Origin: JALSNL01 sp036479585
GTDB lineage: Bacteria > Bacteroidota > Ignavibacteria > Ignavibacteriales > Melioribacteraceae
Direction of reading: 5' to 3'
Assembly: GCA_965224785.1 (NCBI GenBank)
Contig: OZ245062.1
Location: 1,984,001 to 2,048,000 of the forward strand
DNA: 64,000 nt
Below are positions 50,942-59,825 of this stretch, piece by piece. The notes beneath the pieces were generated by a model. That model saw only the letters and a list, made by a program, of their open reading frames with translations, was not told the DNA's origin and ran no database searches. A program made the position numbers and the translations under genes. Position 1 is the stretch's first letter. Each line of letters starts with the position of its first letter.

Positions 50942-53293
50942 TTATTTGCCTGATAAATCATCCTTAATCATCTCTCTCTTTTCAAATCCCGGCCCTTTCC
51001 AAAATACTTTGAGTTCCCGTCCGCCTCCAGCTTGAAAATATTCAAGTTTTATTTCATGAAACCCCGGCTTTAAAGCTATTCCTTCTGTTTTTTCATAAGC
51101 CACATGCCTTCCATCATTATCAACAACAATTTGCTCTGCAACAAACAAACGGCTTCCATCATTTGATAAAACGCTAAAGTAGTAAATTGCTTCGGATGGT
51201 ACTTCTATAAATCCTTTATAGATTACCCCAAATTTTTCCGGCAATGTTTCATCCGAAAAGGGAAAAACGAAGCTCTCAGTTGTTCCTTCCGAAACAGGAT
51301 TTAATTCCTTCAATTCTTTTACTGAATTCAACTCTTTTTCAAATTCAAAATATTGATATTTCAGGCCACTTTTGTTTCTGGTAACATCTACGGATTCTTG
51401 TGGTTCTAATTTTATATAATTAGCAGTATAAACTTGGCTTGTTTTCAATTTAGGAGTGATTTCTATCAATTTCAGAGTTGTAGATTTTGCAATAACAAAC
51501 GGCGATTTGTATAAAGTTGAATTCATTGTCGGAAGCGAGTCATCTGTAGTATATCTAATTTCTGTGCCTTTCAGTCGTGAGGTAAATGCTACTTCAGTAC
51601 TTCCCATAAAAATGGTTCTTTTATTAAATCCTTCCAATCTTGGCCACCGGTAATTCGCTCCAAGTTGTCCTAATCTATCATAGTGGCTATTCATCTTTTC
51701 TGTAAAATAGCCCAAATCTTTTTTATCTTTTGCTGACCAGGCGGTTTCAGATAAGGCACACATTCTTGGGAGTACCATATATTCTGCCATTTCGGGTGTT
51801 TTTATATATTCCGTCCATAAACATGCCTGAACCCCTATAATATATTTTTGCTCTTCCAGCGATAATTCCTCTGGAACGGGCTCATATTCATATACTTTTT
51901 CAAGTGGTACAAAACCGGGTAATGCGGGTGGTTCATTTTCTCGTTTGTCTTGGTAATAACAGAAATAGAGATATTTATCTGGAGTCATCACCACATTGTG
52001 TTTCAATTTAGCAGCGCTAATTCCGCCTTCTATTCCACGCCAAGACATCACAGCAGCATTTGGAGCAAGACCGCCTTCTAAAATCTCATCCCATCCTATG
52101 ATTTTTCTCCCTTTTGAATTAACGAATTTTTCAATTCTGGATATAAAATAACTTTGCAATTCGTGCTCGTCTTTTAAATCTTCTTTCTGTATTCGGTTTT
52201 GGCACTTTGAGCATTCTTTCCATAGGTCTTTTAGAGCTTCATCACCGCCAATATGGATATATTCTGAAGGGAATAGATCCAATACTTCTGTTAAAACATT
52301 TTCAAGAAAAGTAAATGTGTCCTCATTGCCTGCACAGTATATTTCTTTAATATGTCCCCATTTGGTTCGAACTTCATAAGGACCACCTGTACAAGAGAGT
52401 TCTGGATATGCGGCAAGTACCGCAATGGAATGACCGGGCATTTCAATTTCTGGAACTACAGTTACAAACTTTTTTTCGGCATAAGCAACAACTTCTCTTA
52501 TTTCATCTTGTGTATAAAAACCACCATAAGGAATTGAATCAATTTCATTTGTAAGTGGTATTTGAGATCCTTTTCGGTTGGAACTAATTGTTGTTAACAA
52601 CGGATATTTTTTTATCTCAATGCGCCAACCCTGATCTTCTGTTAAATGCCAATGAAAAACATTCAATTTGTGCATTGCTATATAATCGATGTATTTTTTG
52701 ATAAAAGATACGGGGAACAGATGCCGTCCAACATCTAAATGCATTCCGCGCCATGGGAATCGTGGTTTATCTTTTATTTGAACTGCTGCAATTTTCCAAT
52801 CTATATTTTCTATAGATTCTGAACTATAAATTTCTGCTGGCAATAGTTGAAACAGAGTTTGCACTCCATAAAACAAACCATTTGGTGACCCTCTTAAGAT
52901 TATTTTATCCGCATCACTTTGAAGAGTATAACCTTCATTGCCCAAAGAATCAGCTACATTTTTATCTGTAAAAATTATTGAATTATTGGTACTATTGTTT
53001 TCAGAAGAGACGGAGAGTTTAAGCGAACTTCCACTTGAAATATTGAACTGTTCTACAAAGTAACTTGCTACTTGTTTAACCTCTTTGTTGTTAGAATTTA
53101 CAACAACTTGTGTTTGTTCATTAAAGTTAAAGTTCCCCTTAGTGACTTTTAATTCTAAGGGTTGTGGGATTATATGTATTTCGGAATTCACCTCCGAACC
53201 TATGGAATTACATGATACAACCAGTGCAACAAATAGTACAATAGCGTAGAAATTAAGTGAATTTTTAAACATACTGTTTTTGTGACTTAGCAT
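50942..53293 (-). CDS. GH20 beta-N-acetylhexosaminidase lipoprotein with HEX_C and PA14 modules
   Basis: The 783-residue protein has a lipoprotein signal (IVLFVALVVSCNS, Cys28), a GH20b N-terminal domain (HIIPQPLELKVTKG, YTLQSDADKIILRGSPNGLFYGVQT), and a GH20 barrel from about 177 (FPWRGMHLDVGRHLFPV, HWHLTEDQGWRIEIKKYP) with the catalytic HIGGDEA (Asp351-Glu352). Substrate-assisted cleavage of terminal GlcNAc or GalNAc is expected. From about 590 a HEX_C-like module and from about 690 a PA14-like domain (AIYYFSVLSNDGSRLFVAE) match the tails of the two GH92 proteins. AAGGA precedes the ATG at 53293, so I keep this start rather than the Met at residue 8. It starts 14 bases after the glycerophosphodiesterase gene. 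Confidence 0.93.
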   Translation of the reverse strand: MLSHKNSMFKNSLNFYAIVLFVALVVSCNSIGSEVNSEIHIIPQPLELKVTKGNFNFNEQTQVVVNSNNKEVKQVASYFVEQFNISSGSSLKLSVSSENNSTNNSIIFTDKNVADSLGNEGYTLQSDADKIILRGSPNGLFYGVQTLFQLLPAEIYSSESIENIDWKIAAVQIKDKPRFPWRGMHLDVGRHLFPVSFIKKYIDYIAMHKLNVFHWHLTEDQGWRIEIKKYPLLTTISSNRKGSQIPLTNEIDSIPYGGFYTQDEIREVVAYAEKKFVTVVPEIEMPGHSIAVLAAYPELSCTGGPYEVRTKWGHIKEIYCAGNEDTFTFLENVLTEVLDLFPSEYIHIGGDEALKDLWKECSKCQNRIQKEDLKDEHELQSYFISRIEKFVNSKGRKIIGWDEILEGGLAPNAAVMSWRGIEGGISAAKLKHNVVMTPDKYLYFCYYQDKRENEPPALPGFVPLEKVYEYEPVPEELSLEEQKYIIGVQACLWTEYIKTPEMAEYMVLPRMCALSETAWSAKDKKDLGYFTEKMNSHYDRLGQLGANYRWPRLEGFNKRTIFMGSTEVAFTSRLKGTEIRYTTDDSLPTMNSTLYKSPFVIAKSTTLKLIEITPKLKTSQVYTANYIKLEPQESVDVTRNKSGLKYQYFEFEKELNSVKELKELNPVSEGTTESFVFPFSDETLPEKFGVIYKGFIEVPSEAIYYFSVLSNDGSRLFVAEQIVVDNDGRHVAYEKTEGIALKPGFHEIKLEYFQAGGGRELKVFWKGPGFEKREMIKDDLSGK

Positions 53294-53307
53294 CTATAAT
53301 TTCCTTT

Positions 53308-54207
53308 TTAATGATGAAGACCTTTAGACCTCAATAGCTGCAACAGCATTTCTGGTTCATCAGTTTGAATGACATTCGCTCCTTTTTCAATCAAACTTTT
53401 TAAGGCTGACTCTCCATCTCCATAGCGAATAAGAGCATCGCTCCTACCCAGAGAATTGATCCAAACCCTAGCGTTATTTTCGCGAAGCATCTTTGTTAAA
53501 TCCTTAGTATAAAAATCAGGACCAATATGTACAATAGCGGGAGAATATCTAACAATAGCCGAGTCTGCCATTTTATAAGAATACGCTCTTGGCATTAGTT
53601 TAGAAGAACTTTTCATTTTTATGATAGCATCTAACTGATGGTAATCATTATCAAAATAGAAAACATCAGCATTGGTTCCTGTTTTTTCAACCAGCGCAAC
53701 CATTCCTTCTACATTGTCCGTTTTCATATCAATGTCAAACATTATTTTTCCTTTAATCTCATTCAAGGCTTCCTCAAATGTAGGGATTGTTTCTTCACTC
53801 ACTCTTCCATAATCACCTGTTAGTTTGTAGGTTCTCAATTCTGCTAAAGTCAATTCCTCCACTTTCCCTTTACCGGTTGTGGTTCTGTCTATATACGAAT
53901 CATGCATTAAAACCAAATAACCATCCTTGGTAGTTCGCACATCCAATTCTACAATATCTACTCCCAATGCTATCGCATGATGAATAGATTCTATAGAGTT
54001 TTCAAAGTTCTCTATATGTGCCCCTCTATGTGCAGCAACCAATACTGTTTTTGAATTTGCATTATGGAATTCATTATTTATTTTTGTACTATCTGAATTA
54101 TACTTTGTTTGTGTATTTGCACACGAGAGCAAAAATAGAGTTGCGAATGCTGCAATATAGTTAAGAAAACTTCTGTAAGTTTTAAGATTTAATTGTTTAA
54201 TTTTCAT
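53308..54207 (-). CDS. Glycerophosphodiester phosphodiesterase family lipoprotein
   Basis: The 299-residue protein has a lipoprotein signal (FATLFLLSCANT) and a GDPD TIM barrel with the catalytic and metal residues: VAAHRGAHIENFENSIE (His-Arg and Glu), VDIVELDVRTTKDGYLVLMHD (Glu-x-Asp and His) and DIDMK. Enzymes of this family release glycerol phosphate or phospho-alcohols from diesters; some act on teichoic- or phosphodiester-linked glycans. Here it follows an operator-like site (54319-54330) by about 110 bases and stands 14 bases before GH20, so it likely removes phosphate-linked groups from the glycan attacked by GH20 and GH92. The ATG at 54207 has AAAGG upstream; an upstream TTG at 54252 is less likely. 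Confidence 0.85.
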   Translation of the reverse strand: MKIKQLNLKTYRSFLNYIAAFATLFLLSCANTQTKYNSDSTKINNEFHNANSKTVLVAAHRGAHIENFENSIESIHHAIALGVDIVELDVRTTKDGYLVLMHDSYIDRTTTGKGKVEELTLAELRTYKLTGDYGRVSEETIPTFEEALNEIKGKIMFDIDMKTDNVEGMVALVEKTGTNADVFYFDNDYHQLDAIIKMKSSSKLMPRAYSYKMADSAIVRYSPAIVHIGPDFYTKDLTKMLRENNARVWINSLGRSDALIRYGDGESALKSLIEKGANVIQTDEPEMLLQLLRSKGLHH

Positions 54208-54318
54208 TTTGATATACCTTTTGTTAATGTTTATAATTGAAATTTTCTTCAAACTTACATTTCAATAAATTTAAATGATTCATTTTACTGAATGCTGAAA
54301 AAAACATTTGTTTATTGA

Positions 54319-54330
54319 ACAATCGATTGC
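54319..54330. promoter_or_regulatory. Operator-like site upstream of the GDPD-GH20 unit
   Basis: ACAATCGATTGC contains the perfect 10-base palindrome CAATCGATTG and matches the sites at 15008-15019 and 20659-20670 in 11 or 10 of 12 bases. It lies about 112 bases before the GDPD start. The surrounding stretch 54208-54440 shows no gene. Confidence 0.5.
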
Positions 54331-54440
54331 CTAATCTAAACATCCAATATGCTAAATGCAAGCTGGCAACATTTTATTCTTAAACAGATATTATAATAGC
54401 GCCCATTCTAAACAAATACTACCTAAATAATTATTGCTAG

Positions 54441-54654
54441 ACCAAAATCTTCCATCTCCAATGATCATGTCAATTTTTTCTTCTAGAGTCATTCGTGAAA
54501 CTAATTCTTTAGCCCTTTCTTAAAGCGACCTCTTTTCATTTTTATAAATAGGGAGTTTATTATTTTCTTGAGCGAACAATGTTGAGCCTGTTAAACCAGA
54601 AAACAATGTCACGAATAATATTCCGAAAGATTTTATAATTTTAAATAGGTTGAT
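54441..54654 (-). pseudogene. Decayed N-terminal remnant of a tandem second GH3 gene
   Basis: The minus strand reads INLFKIIKSFG, TLFAQENNKLPIYK, RSL-stop-ERAKELVSRM and TLEEKIDMIIGDGRFW, lining up with residues 1-71 of the intact GH3 just upstream (MNLLKFKKSFG to GDGKFL). The start ATG is now ATC and a Glu codon is TAA; the match is lost after about 72 codons. AAGGAG from the end of the intact GH3 gene still precedes it, as if the twin had been coupled. Roughly half of the residues match, so the duplication is old. Confidence 0.85.
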
Positions 54655-54656
54655 TA

Positions 54657-57074
54657 CTACTCCTTTTTATTAAATCGGCTAAACTCTTTCATCATAAAAT
54701 TAGGATATAGCACATTATGAACTTTTTCTACAATAATTTCTTTAGCTAAATTAAACGAAGCTTTAAGTTTTATATCTTTTGATGATGCACCAATACGAAC
54801 CTCGTAATCCCCTTTATCTGCAACCCAGGAAGAGATTCCACTCCAAAAAGAAGCGAGAGAACGTTCATCTAATTCAAACAAAAGCTGTTGGCTTTCACCT
54901 GGCTTCAGTAATTTTGTTTTGGCAAATCCCTTTAGTTCTTGTAACGGTTTCTCAATCATATTTTGGGGAGCAGAAAGATATAATTGCACAACTTCCTTAC
55001 CAGCTGCTTTCCCTGTGTTCTTTACTGTTACTGAAACTTTTATTTTTGAAGAAAAACTGGTACTACTCAGCTTTAGGTCTGAATAATCAAATGTTGTGTA
55101 AGACAATCCGTAACCAAACTCATAAGCAGTAGGAACATTAAAAGAATTGTAATAACGATACCCAACATAAATCCCCTCTGTATAAAACGAATTAATAGGT
55201 TCTTCAATCGGCTTACCTGGGAAAGTATTTGAGGATGGTACATCTTCATACTTCATAGGAAATGAATCGGGCAATTTTCCAGATGGATTTACTGCACCAG
55301 TTATAATATCAGCAACTGCATGTCCACCCTCTTGACCAGGCAACCATGCCAAAAGAATAGCATCTGGATAATCTCTCCAACTTGCTGTTTCCCAAACTCC
55401 TGCAACATTAAGTACAACTATAACTTTCTTCCCGGCTGCGTGAAAAACTTCGCTCACATTACGAACTAGATCAAGTTCAATTTCAGTAATTGGAATATAT
55501 CCGTTTTCATAATTTTCTCCTGCACCTCTACCAAGTGTAATTATTGCTACATCAGATTGAGATTCATACTTTTCAATTACATCTTTTGGCACGTGCTGTT
55601 CTTTACTAAATGCTACCAATCTTTTTTTGAAGTGTGAAGGAGCTTGATTCCCTATAACGCCATTGTCCTTACGATGTTTAGGTGTATCAAAATAAGGTGG
55701 AACAAGATTTTCTCTTTTTGTTTTTTCAATAAAATCCGTATAATACTTTTCCATCTCTTCAAGTATATTAAAGTTGGCAGATTTAAGACCTTCGTTAACT
55801 GTTATTGCATACTTATTACTTCGTATGCCTCCGCTACCAGTCCCAGCTGCTATTAGATAGTAAGATATTTTACCAAAAACTGCAATCGTTTTGCCTTTAT
55901 CAAGCGGAAGTGTTTTGTTTTTATTTTTTAATAAAACTATTCCTTCCCCAGCTGCTTTTCTAGCAATTTTTGCATGTGCTTCCAAATTTGGTTTCATTGA
56001 AGGAATATAGCCCTTCATACTGGGTGAACTTAACTTGAGCTTCATGCTGTAAATCAAATTTTCATCAAGTGTACTTTCATCAAGAGTTTTATTTTTTATT
56101 GCCTCTGTTATTTCTTCATGCTCATACTTACTTCCACCCATAATCATATTAATTCCGGCTCTCGCTTGGGCTATAACATCTCCATAATGCATATCAAAGT
56201 CTGTCATATACAGACCATCAAATCCCCATTCTTTCCGTACAATATTTTGTAATAATTCTGGTATTTCTGGAGTGTAGAAACCATTGAGTTTGTTATAAGC
56301 AGTCATTATTGCTTTAGGTTTACTTTCTTTAACTGCTATTTCATATCCACGTAAGTAAATTTCACGCAAAGCTCTTTGACTAATTACAGCATTGTATTTT
56401 CTTCTATTAGTTTCTTGATTGTTTGCTAAAAAATGTTTTATAGTTGCACCAACTCCATTTGACTGTAAACCATTAACCATTGAAGCAGTTAACTTACCTG
56501 AAAGTAATGGATCTTCTGAATAATACTCAAAATTACGTCCACACTTTGGATTACGATGTAGATTTAGTCCTGGAGCTAATATAAGATCGTAGCCATATTC
56601 CACAACCTCATTCCCGAATGCTTTTCCTACTTCCTCAACTAAACCGATATTCCAAGTAGATGCTAAGCAGGTTCCAGTTGGAAAAGCTGTTGTATATTCG
56701 CAATCTTTTTCTCCCTCTTCGCAAGCTTCTCTATTTAATCCCGCAGGACCATCTGACATTGCTGTTGTCTTTACAGTAAGGTGGGGTATTACTAACCTTG
56801 TTCTTTGGTCTTCAATAATTACACCTTGACCTTGCTTAGTCTTATTGGGATCGACTACATTCAAGAACTTTCCATCACCAACAGTCATTCCTATTTTTTC
56901 TTCCAGAGTCATCCTTGAGACTAAATCTTTAGCTCTCTCTTCAATCGATTTATTTTTATCATTATAGACTGGAATTTCATTACTGGCCTGAGCAAACAAC
57001 GGTGAGCATGCTACAACAGTAATCAATGCTACAAGTAATCTCCCAAAAGATTTTTTAAATTTTAATAAGTTCAT
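54657..57074 (-). CDS. GH3 beta-glycosidase, exported
   Basis: The 805-residue protein has a signal peptide (LLVALITVVACSPLFAQ), the N-terminal GH3 barrel (SRMTLEEKIGM, GPAGLN, KCGRNFEYYSEDP, VGATIKHFLANNQE) with the nucleophile Asp292 in LYMTDFDMHYG, the second alpha/beta domain (GEGIVLLKNKNKTLPLDKG, ITLGRGAGENYENGYIP) and a C-terminal fibronectin-III-like domain (VSVTVKNTGKAAGKEVVQLY). Beta-glucosidase is the most common activity; the residue GENYENGY may point to other glycosides. GGAG precedes the ATG. Its own decayed tandem twin begins right after its stop. The GH16 gene is 76 bases upstream on the transcript. Confidence 0.93.
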   Translation of the reverse strand: MNLLKFKKSFGRLLVALITVVACSPLFAQASNEIPVYNDKNKSIEERAKDLVSRMTLEEKIGMTVGDGKFLNVVDPNKTKQGQGVIIEDQRTRLVIPHLTVKTTAMSDGPAGLNREACEEGEKDCEYTTAFPTGTCLASTWNIGLVEEVGKAFGNEVVEYGYDLILAPGLNLHRNPKCGRNFEYYSEDPLLSGKLTASMVNGLQSNGVGATIKHFLANNQETNRRKYNAVISQRALREIYLRGYEIAVKESKPKAIMTAYNKLNGFYTPEIPELLQNIVRKEWGFDGLYMTDFDMHYGDVIAQARAGINMIMGGSKYEHEEITEAIKNKTLDESTLDENLIYSMKLKLSSPSMKGYIPSMKPNLEAHAKIARKAAGEGIVLLKNKNKTLPLDKGKTIAVFGKISYYLIAAGTGSGGIRSNKYAITVNEGLKSANFNILEEMEKYYTDFIEKTKRENLVPPYFDTPKHRKDNGVIGNQAPSHFKKRLVAFSKEQHVPKDVIEKYESQSDVAIITLGRGAGENYENGYIPITEIELDLVRNVSEVFHAAGKKVIVVLNVAGVWETASWRDYPDAILLAWLPGQEGGHAVADIITGAVNPSGKLPDSFPMKYEDVPSSNTFPGKPIEEPINSFYTEGIYVGYRYYNSFNVPTAYEFGYGLSYTTFDYSDLKLSSTSFSSKIKVSVTVKNTGKAAGKEVVQLYLSAPQNMIEKPLQELKGFAKTKLLKPGESQQLLFELDERSLASFWSGISSWVADKGDYEVRIGASSKDIKLKASFNLAKEIIVEKVHNVLYPNFMMKEFSRFNKKE

Positions 57075-57149
57075 TACTTCTCCAGTTTAGTTGATAATTT
57101 TTTATTCATAAATAATTTGCTATCGCTAAGTCAAATATTAGTTAACAGT

Positions 57150-58391
57150 CTATTTCTTTTTATACACTTTCACATAATCAATAATATAAGTAGTGGGTAA
57201 AGCAGTCATATCTAAGTCTTCAATTGATGGAGCTGGGTCAACGCTTAGGCACACATATTGATCAACGTGGGAGATCGCTTCCTCAATCTCAAGGTACTTT
57301 AATCCATCAACAAAGAACGCATATTTCTTGGGTGTCCACTCTAAAGCAAAAGTATGGAAACCTTCTTTAATACCGTCTATTTTACTTAGGAATGCCCCTG
57401 TTGATCTTTGGTTGGGACCATAAGCCCAGTGCAGATTATGTGAAACGAAATCACCATCCTTACCTACCTTATTTTCAAAAATATCTATTTCTGTACCAAA
57501 TTTTCCAGGGTCTTCACCCAAAGATATCCCAGGCGACTGCATCCAAAAAGAAGCCCAGTTTCCAGATATTTTTGGCAGTTGTACTCTACACTCAAAATAT
57601 CCGTATGTTATATCTAAACGTCCTTCAGTACCAACGGAACTCATCTTTAGTGAATCATTTTCCATAAATATGTTAATGTGTAACTTTCCGTTTTTTATAT
57701 CTAAGGCATCGGATGTTATAAAACCAATTCCAATTGGACCAATACCTCTAACAGCCCATTTTGTGCTATCCAGCTCATTACCGTTGAATTCATCTTCCCA
57801 AAACAGTTTATATCCCTCATTTGAGGGATCGAAGGGTATATCGGATAAAGGTTTAAAAAGGTTGGTCTCCGTTTTATCTACAGTTATTATAACCGGCAAA
57901 CGCCATAACCCACCACTGTTTCCCCAATCATTAATTCTTAAAGTAATTAAATTGGAGTCTCCATATTTAAGTTTATCTGTAACCTTCTTAAATGATGGCT
58001 TATCTGCAAAAGTTGCATTTTTTACTCCGAAAATACTTAACAGTTCGCCGTTTACAAACAAGTCGTACGTATCGTTAACTGCAGCAAATTTCACATACAC
58101 ATCTTTCCCCTCCCAGTCTGCTGGAATATCAACAATTTTTCGATACCAAGCATCACCATCTAAATTCGGATACCCTTGGTCTTCCCATCGTTTTCCCGCA
58201 TCAAGTTTATCCCAATTGGAATCATCATAATTAACAGAGTACCATTTTTCGGTGATGCCAATATTTTTTTCATCTGGAGAAAATTGCCAATTTTTGGAAA
58301 GATCAATAGTTTCTGGCGAATCATTTTTTACACATGACATTGTTAATGTGAGAATAAAAAGGATGATGCTTAATTTTGTAATCAGTTTCAT
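57150..58391 (-). CDS. GH16 beta-glucanase-type lipoprotein with N-terminal GH2-like sandwich
   Basis: The 413-residue protein has a lipoprotein signal (LFILTLTMSCVKN), a jelly-roll segment at about 30-170 like the sugar-binding domain of GH2 enzymes (DGDAWYRKIVDIPADWEG, NDTYDLFVNGELL) and a GH16 domain from about 195. The catalytic motif EIDIFE is complete (nucleophile Glu301, donor Glu306), followed by the typical HNLHWAYGP and FALEWTPKKYAFFVDG. GH16 enzymes cleave beta-1,3/1,4-glucans, agars or carrageenans; the motif spacing with one bulge residue suits laminarinase-type members. The ATG at 58391 sits just before the signal peptide; an upstream frame start at 58430 overlaps the previous gene. 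GH3 follows, so the two can turn a beta-glucan into glucose. Confidence 0.9.
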   Translation of the reverse strand: MKLITKLSIILFILTLTMSCVKNDSPETIDLSKNWQFSPDEKNIGITEKWYSVNYDDSNWDKLDAGKRWEDQGYPNLDGDAWYRKIVDIPADWEGKDVYVKFAAVNDTYDLFVNGELLSIFGVKNATFADKPSFKKVTDKLKYGDSNLITLRINDWGNSGGLWRLPVIITVDKTETNLFKPLSDIPFDPSNEGYKLFWEDEFNGNELDSTKWAVRGIGPIGIGFITSDALDIKNGKLHINIFMENDSLKMSSVGTEGRLDITYGYFECRVQLPKISGNWASFWMQSPGISLGEDPGKFGTEIDIFENKVGKDGDFVSHNLHWAYGPNQRSTGAFLSKIDGIKEGFHTFALEWTPKKYAFFVDGLKYLEIEEAISHVDQYVCLSVDPAPSIEDLDMTALPTTYIIDYVKVYKKK

Positions 58392-58416
58392 TTTACTATT
58401 TTTCTTTTTATAAATT

Positions 58417-59787
58417 TTATTCCAATCCAAATATTGGCTTATTTGTCATCCATTTCCCTCTTGTAAAATCTGGGAAAAACTGTGGAGCTCCGTTGCTTGC
58501 AACTGATGCTTCAGACAAAGGAGTAATTGCACTCCATGCTGCTGCATCATAAACATCAAGCGGTGGTTGAACTTCGTCTCTAACACTTTCAATAAAAGAT
58601 TTAATTGTAAAATAATCTATTCCACCATGTCCAGCACCTTCAGCCTTTGCTGCTTCTTCCTTCCACATTTTATGGTCATACTTTTCAAAATATTTATCAT
58701 ACTTTTTTCCGGTTTCCCATTCGTGCTGTGGCGACTTGCCCTCCATATAAATTCTTCTACCTTCAAATTGTCCACCCCAAACTCCTCCATTTCCATGAAG
58801 TGTAAAACCCCAAGAATATGGTCTTGGTAAATTTGTATCATGACTAATTACTATTGTCTCTCCATTTGCAGTTTTAATTGTGGAAGTAACTATGTCTCCA
58901 AGTTTCCATTCCAATTTTGCATTTGGATGATCTTTTCCTCCTTGAGGATGATCTAAAATATATTTATTTAAGCCTGTAGATTTTGTTGCAACAGATGTAA
59001 TTGATGAAAATTTATTTCCTCTATTAATATCAAACCAAGTTGCAACTGGTCCAACACCATGAGTTGGATAGAGATCACCATTTCGTTTTAAGGAATGTTC
59101 TGTTCTCCAACGAGCCTCGCCACTTGCACCTTTACCAAATTCTACTCCCGGATTAAATTTTACTCCTCGCAAATCATGTTGATAGCCGCAAGTTGAATGA
59201 ACTATTTCTCCAAATACTCCTTCACGAACCATCTTCAATGCTGCCATAGCTTCACGCGCAAAGCAAACATTTTCCAAAATCATACAAGGTACGCCAGTTT
59301 CTTCAGAAATATTTACTAAGTCCCAACATTCTTCAATTGTATTTGCAGCACTAACCTCAACTCCAGGATACTTCCCGGCTCTCATTGCTGCAACTGCCAT
59401 TGGAGTGTGCCAAAGCCACGGCGAGGCAATGATAACGCCATCAATATCATCCCGCTCAAGCATTTTCAAATACACATAATCATCACTAGTATATACATCT
59501 GCATCTTTTCTTGAATGGTCTCTTAATATTTCTTGCGATTTTATAATTGCTTCAGGGTCAACATCACAGATTGCAGTTATTTCCACATCATCATATTTTG
59601 CAACATTTCTAAGATGACTTCTTCCGCGACCACCAACTCCAATAAAAGCAATGTTCAATTTGCCATTAGGTTTCGATCTTTGAAATTTTATTGGCTTATT
59701 AGCTGAAATTATATTTGGGGCAAAAGCCATACCTACACTAGCCGCAGCAGCCGTTTTGATAAAGTCTCTTCTTTTTATTGTTCCCAT
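58417..59787 (-). CDS. GH109-like Gfo/Idh/MocA protein, Tat-exported
   Basis: The 456-residue protein has a Tat signal (IKRRDFIKTAAAASVGMAFAP), a Rossmann domain (LNIAFIGVGGRGRSHLRNV, ITAICDVDPEA) and a C-terminal sheet domain. In place of the usual EKP it has KYPGVEVSAANT, and it carries CMILENVCFAREAMAALKMV, HDLRGVKF and DLYPTHGVGPVATWFDINRG, the pattern of GH109, the NAD-dependent alpha-N-acetylgalactosaminidase family. GH109 enzymes cleave glycosides through a transient 3-keto form. AAGGAA precedes the ATG. It stands between the unknown 733-residue protein and GH16. Gene order suggests alpha-linked GalNAc or another alpha-glycoside in the target glycan; the substrate is not proven. Confidence 0.85.
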   Translation of the reverse strand: MGTIKRRDFIKTAAAASVGMAFAPNIISANKPIKFQRSKPNGKLNIAFIGVGGRGRSHLRNVAKYDDVEITAICDVDPEAIIKSQEILRDHSRKDADVYTSDDYVYLKMLERDDIDGVIIASPWLWHTPMAVAAMRAGKYPGVEVSAANTIEECWDLVNISEETGVPCMILENVCFAREAMAALKMVREGVFGEIVHSTCGYQHDLRGVKFNPGVEFGKGASGEARWRTEHSLKRNGDLYPTHGVGPVATWFDINRGNKFSSITSVATKSTGLNKYILDHPQGGKDHPNAKLEWKLGDIVTSTIKTANGETIVISHDTNLPRPYSWGFTLHGNGGVWGGQFEGRRIYMEGKSPQHEWETGKKYDKYFEKYDHKMWKEEAAKAEGAGHGGIDYFTIKSFIESVRDEVQPPLDVYDAAAWSAITPLSEASVASNGAPQFFPDFTRGKWMTNKPIFGLE

Positions 59788-59825
59788 TTTAAATTTCCTT
59801 CTTTAATGAATTAAAATTTTATAGC

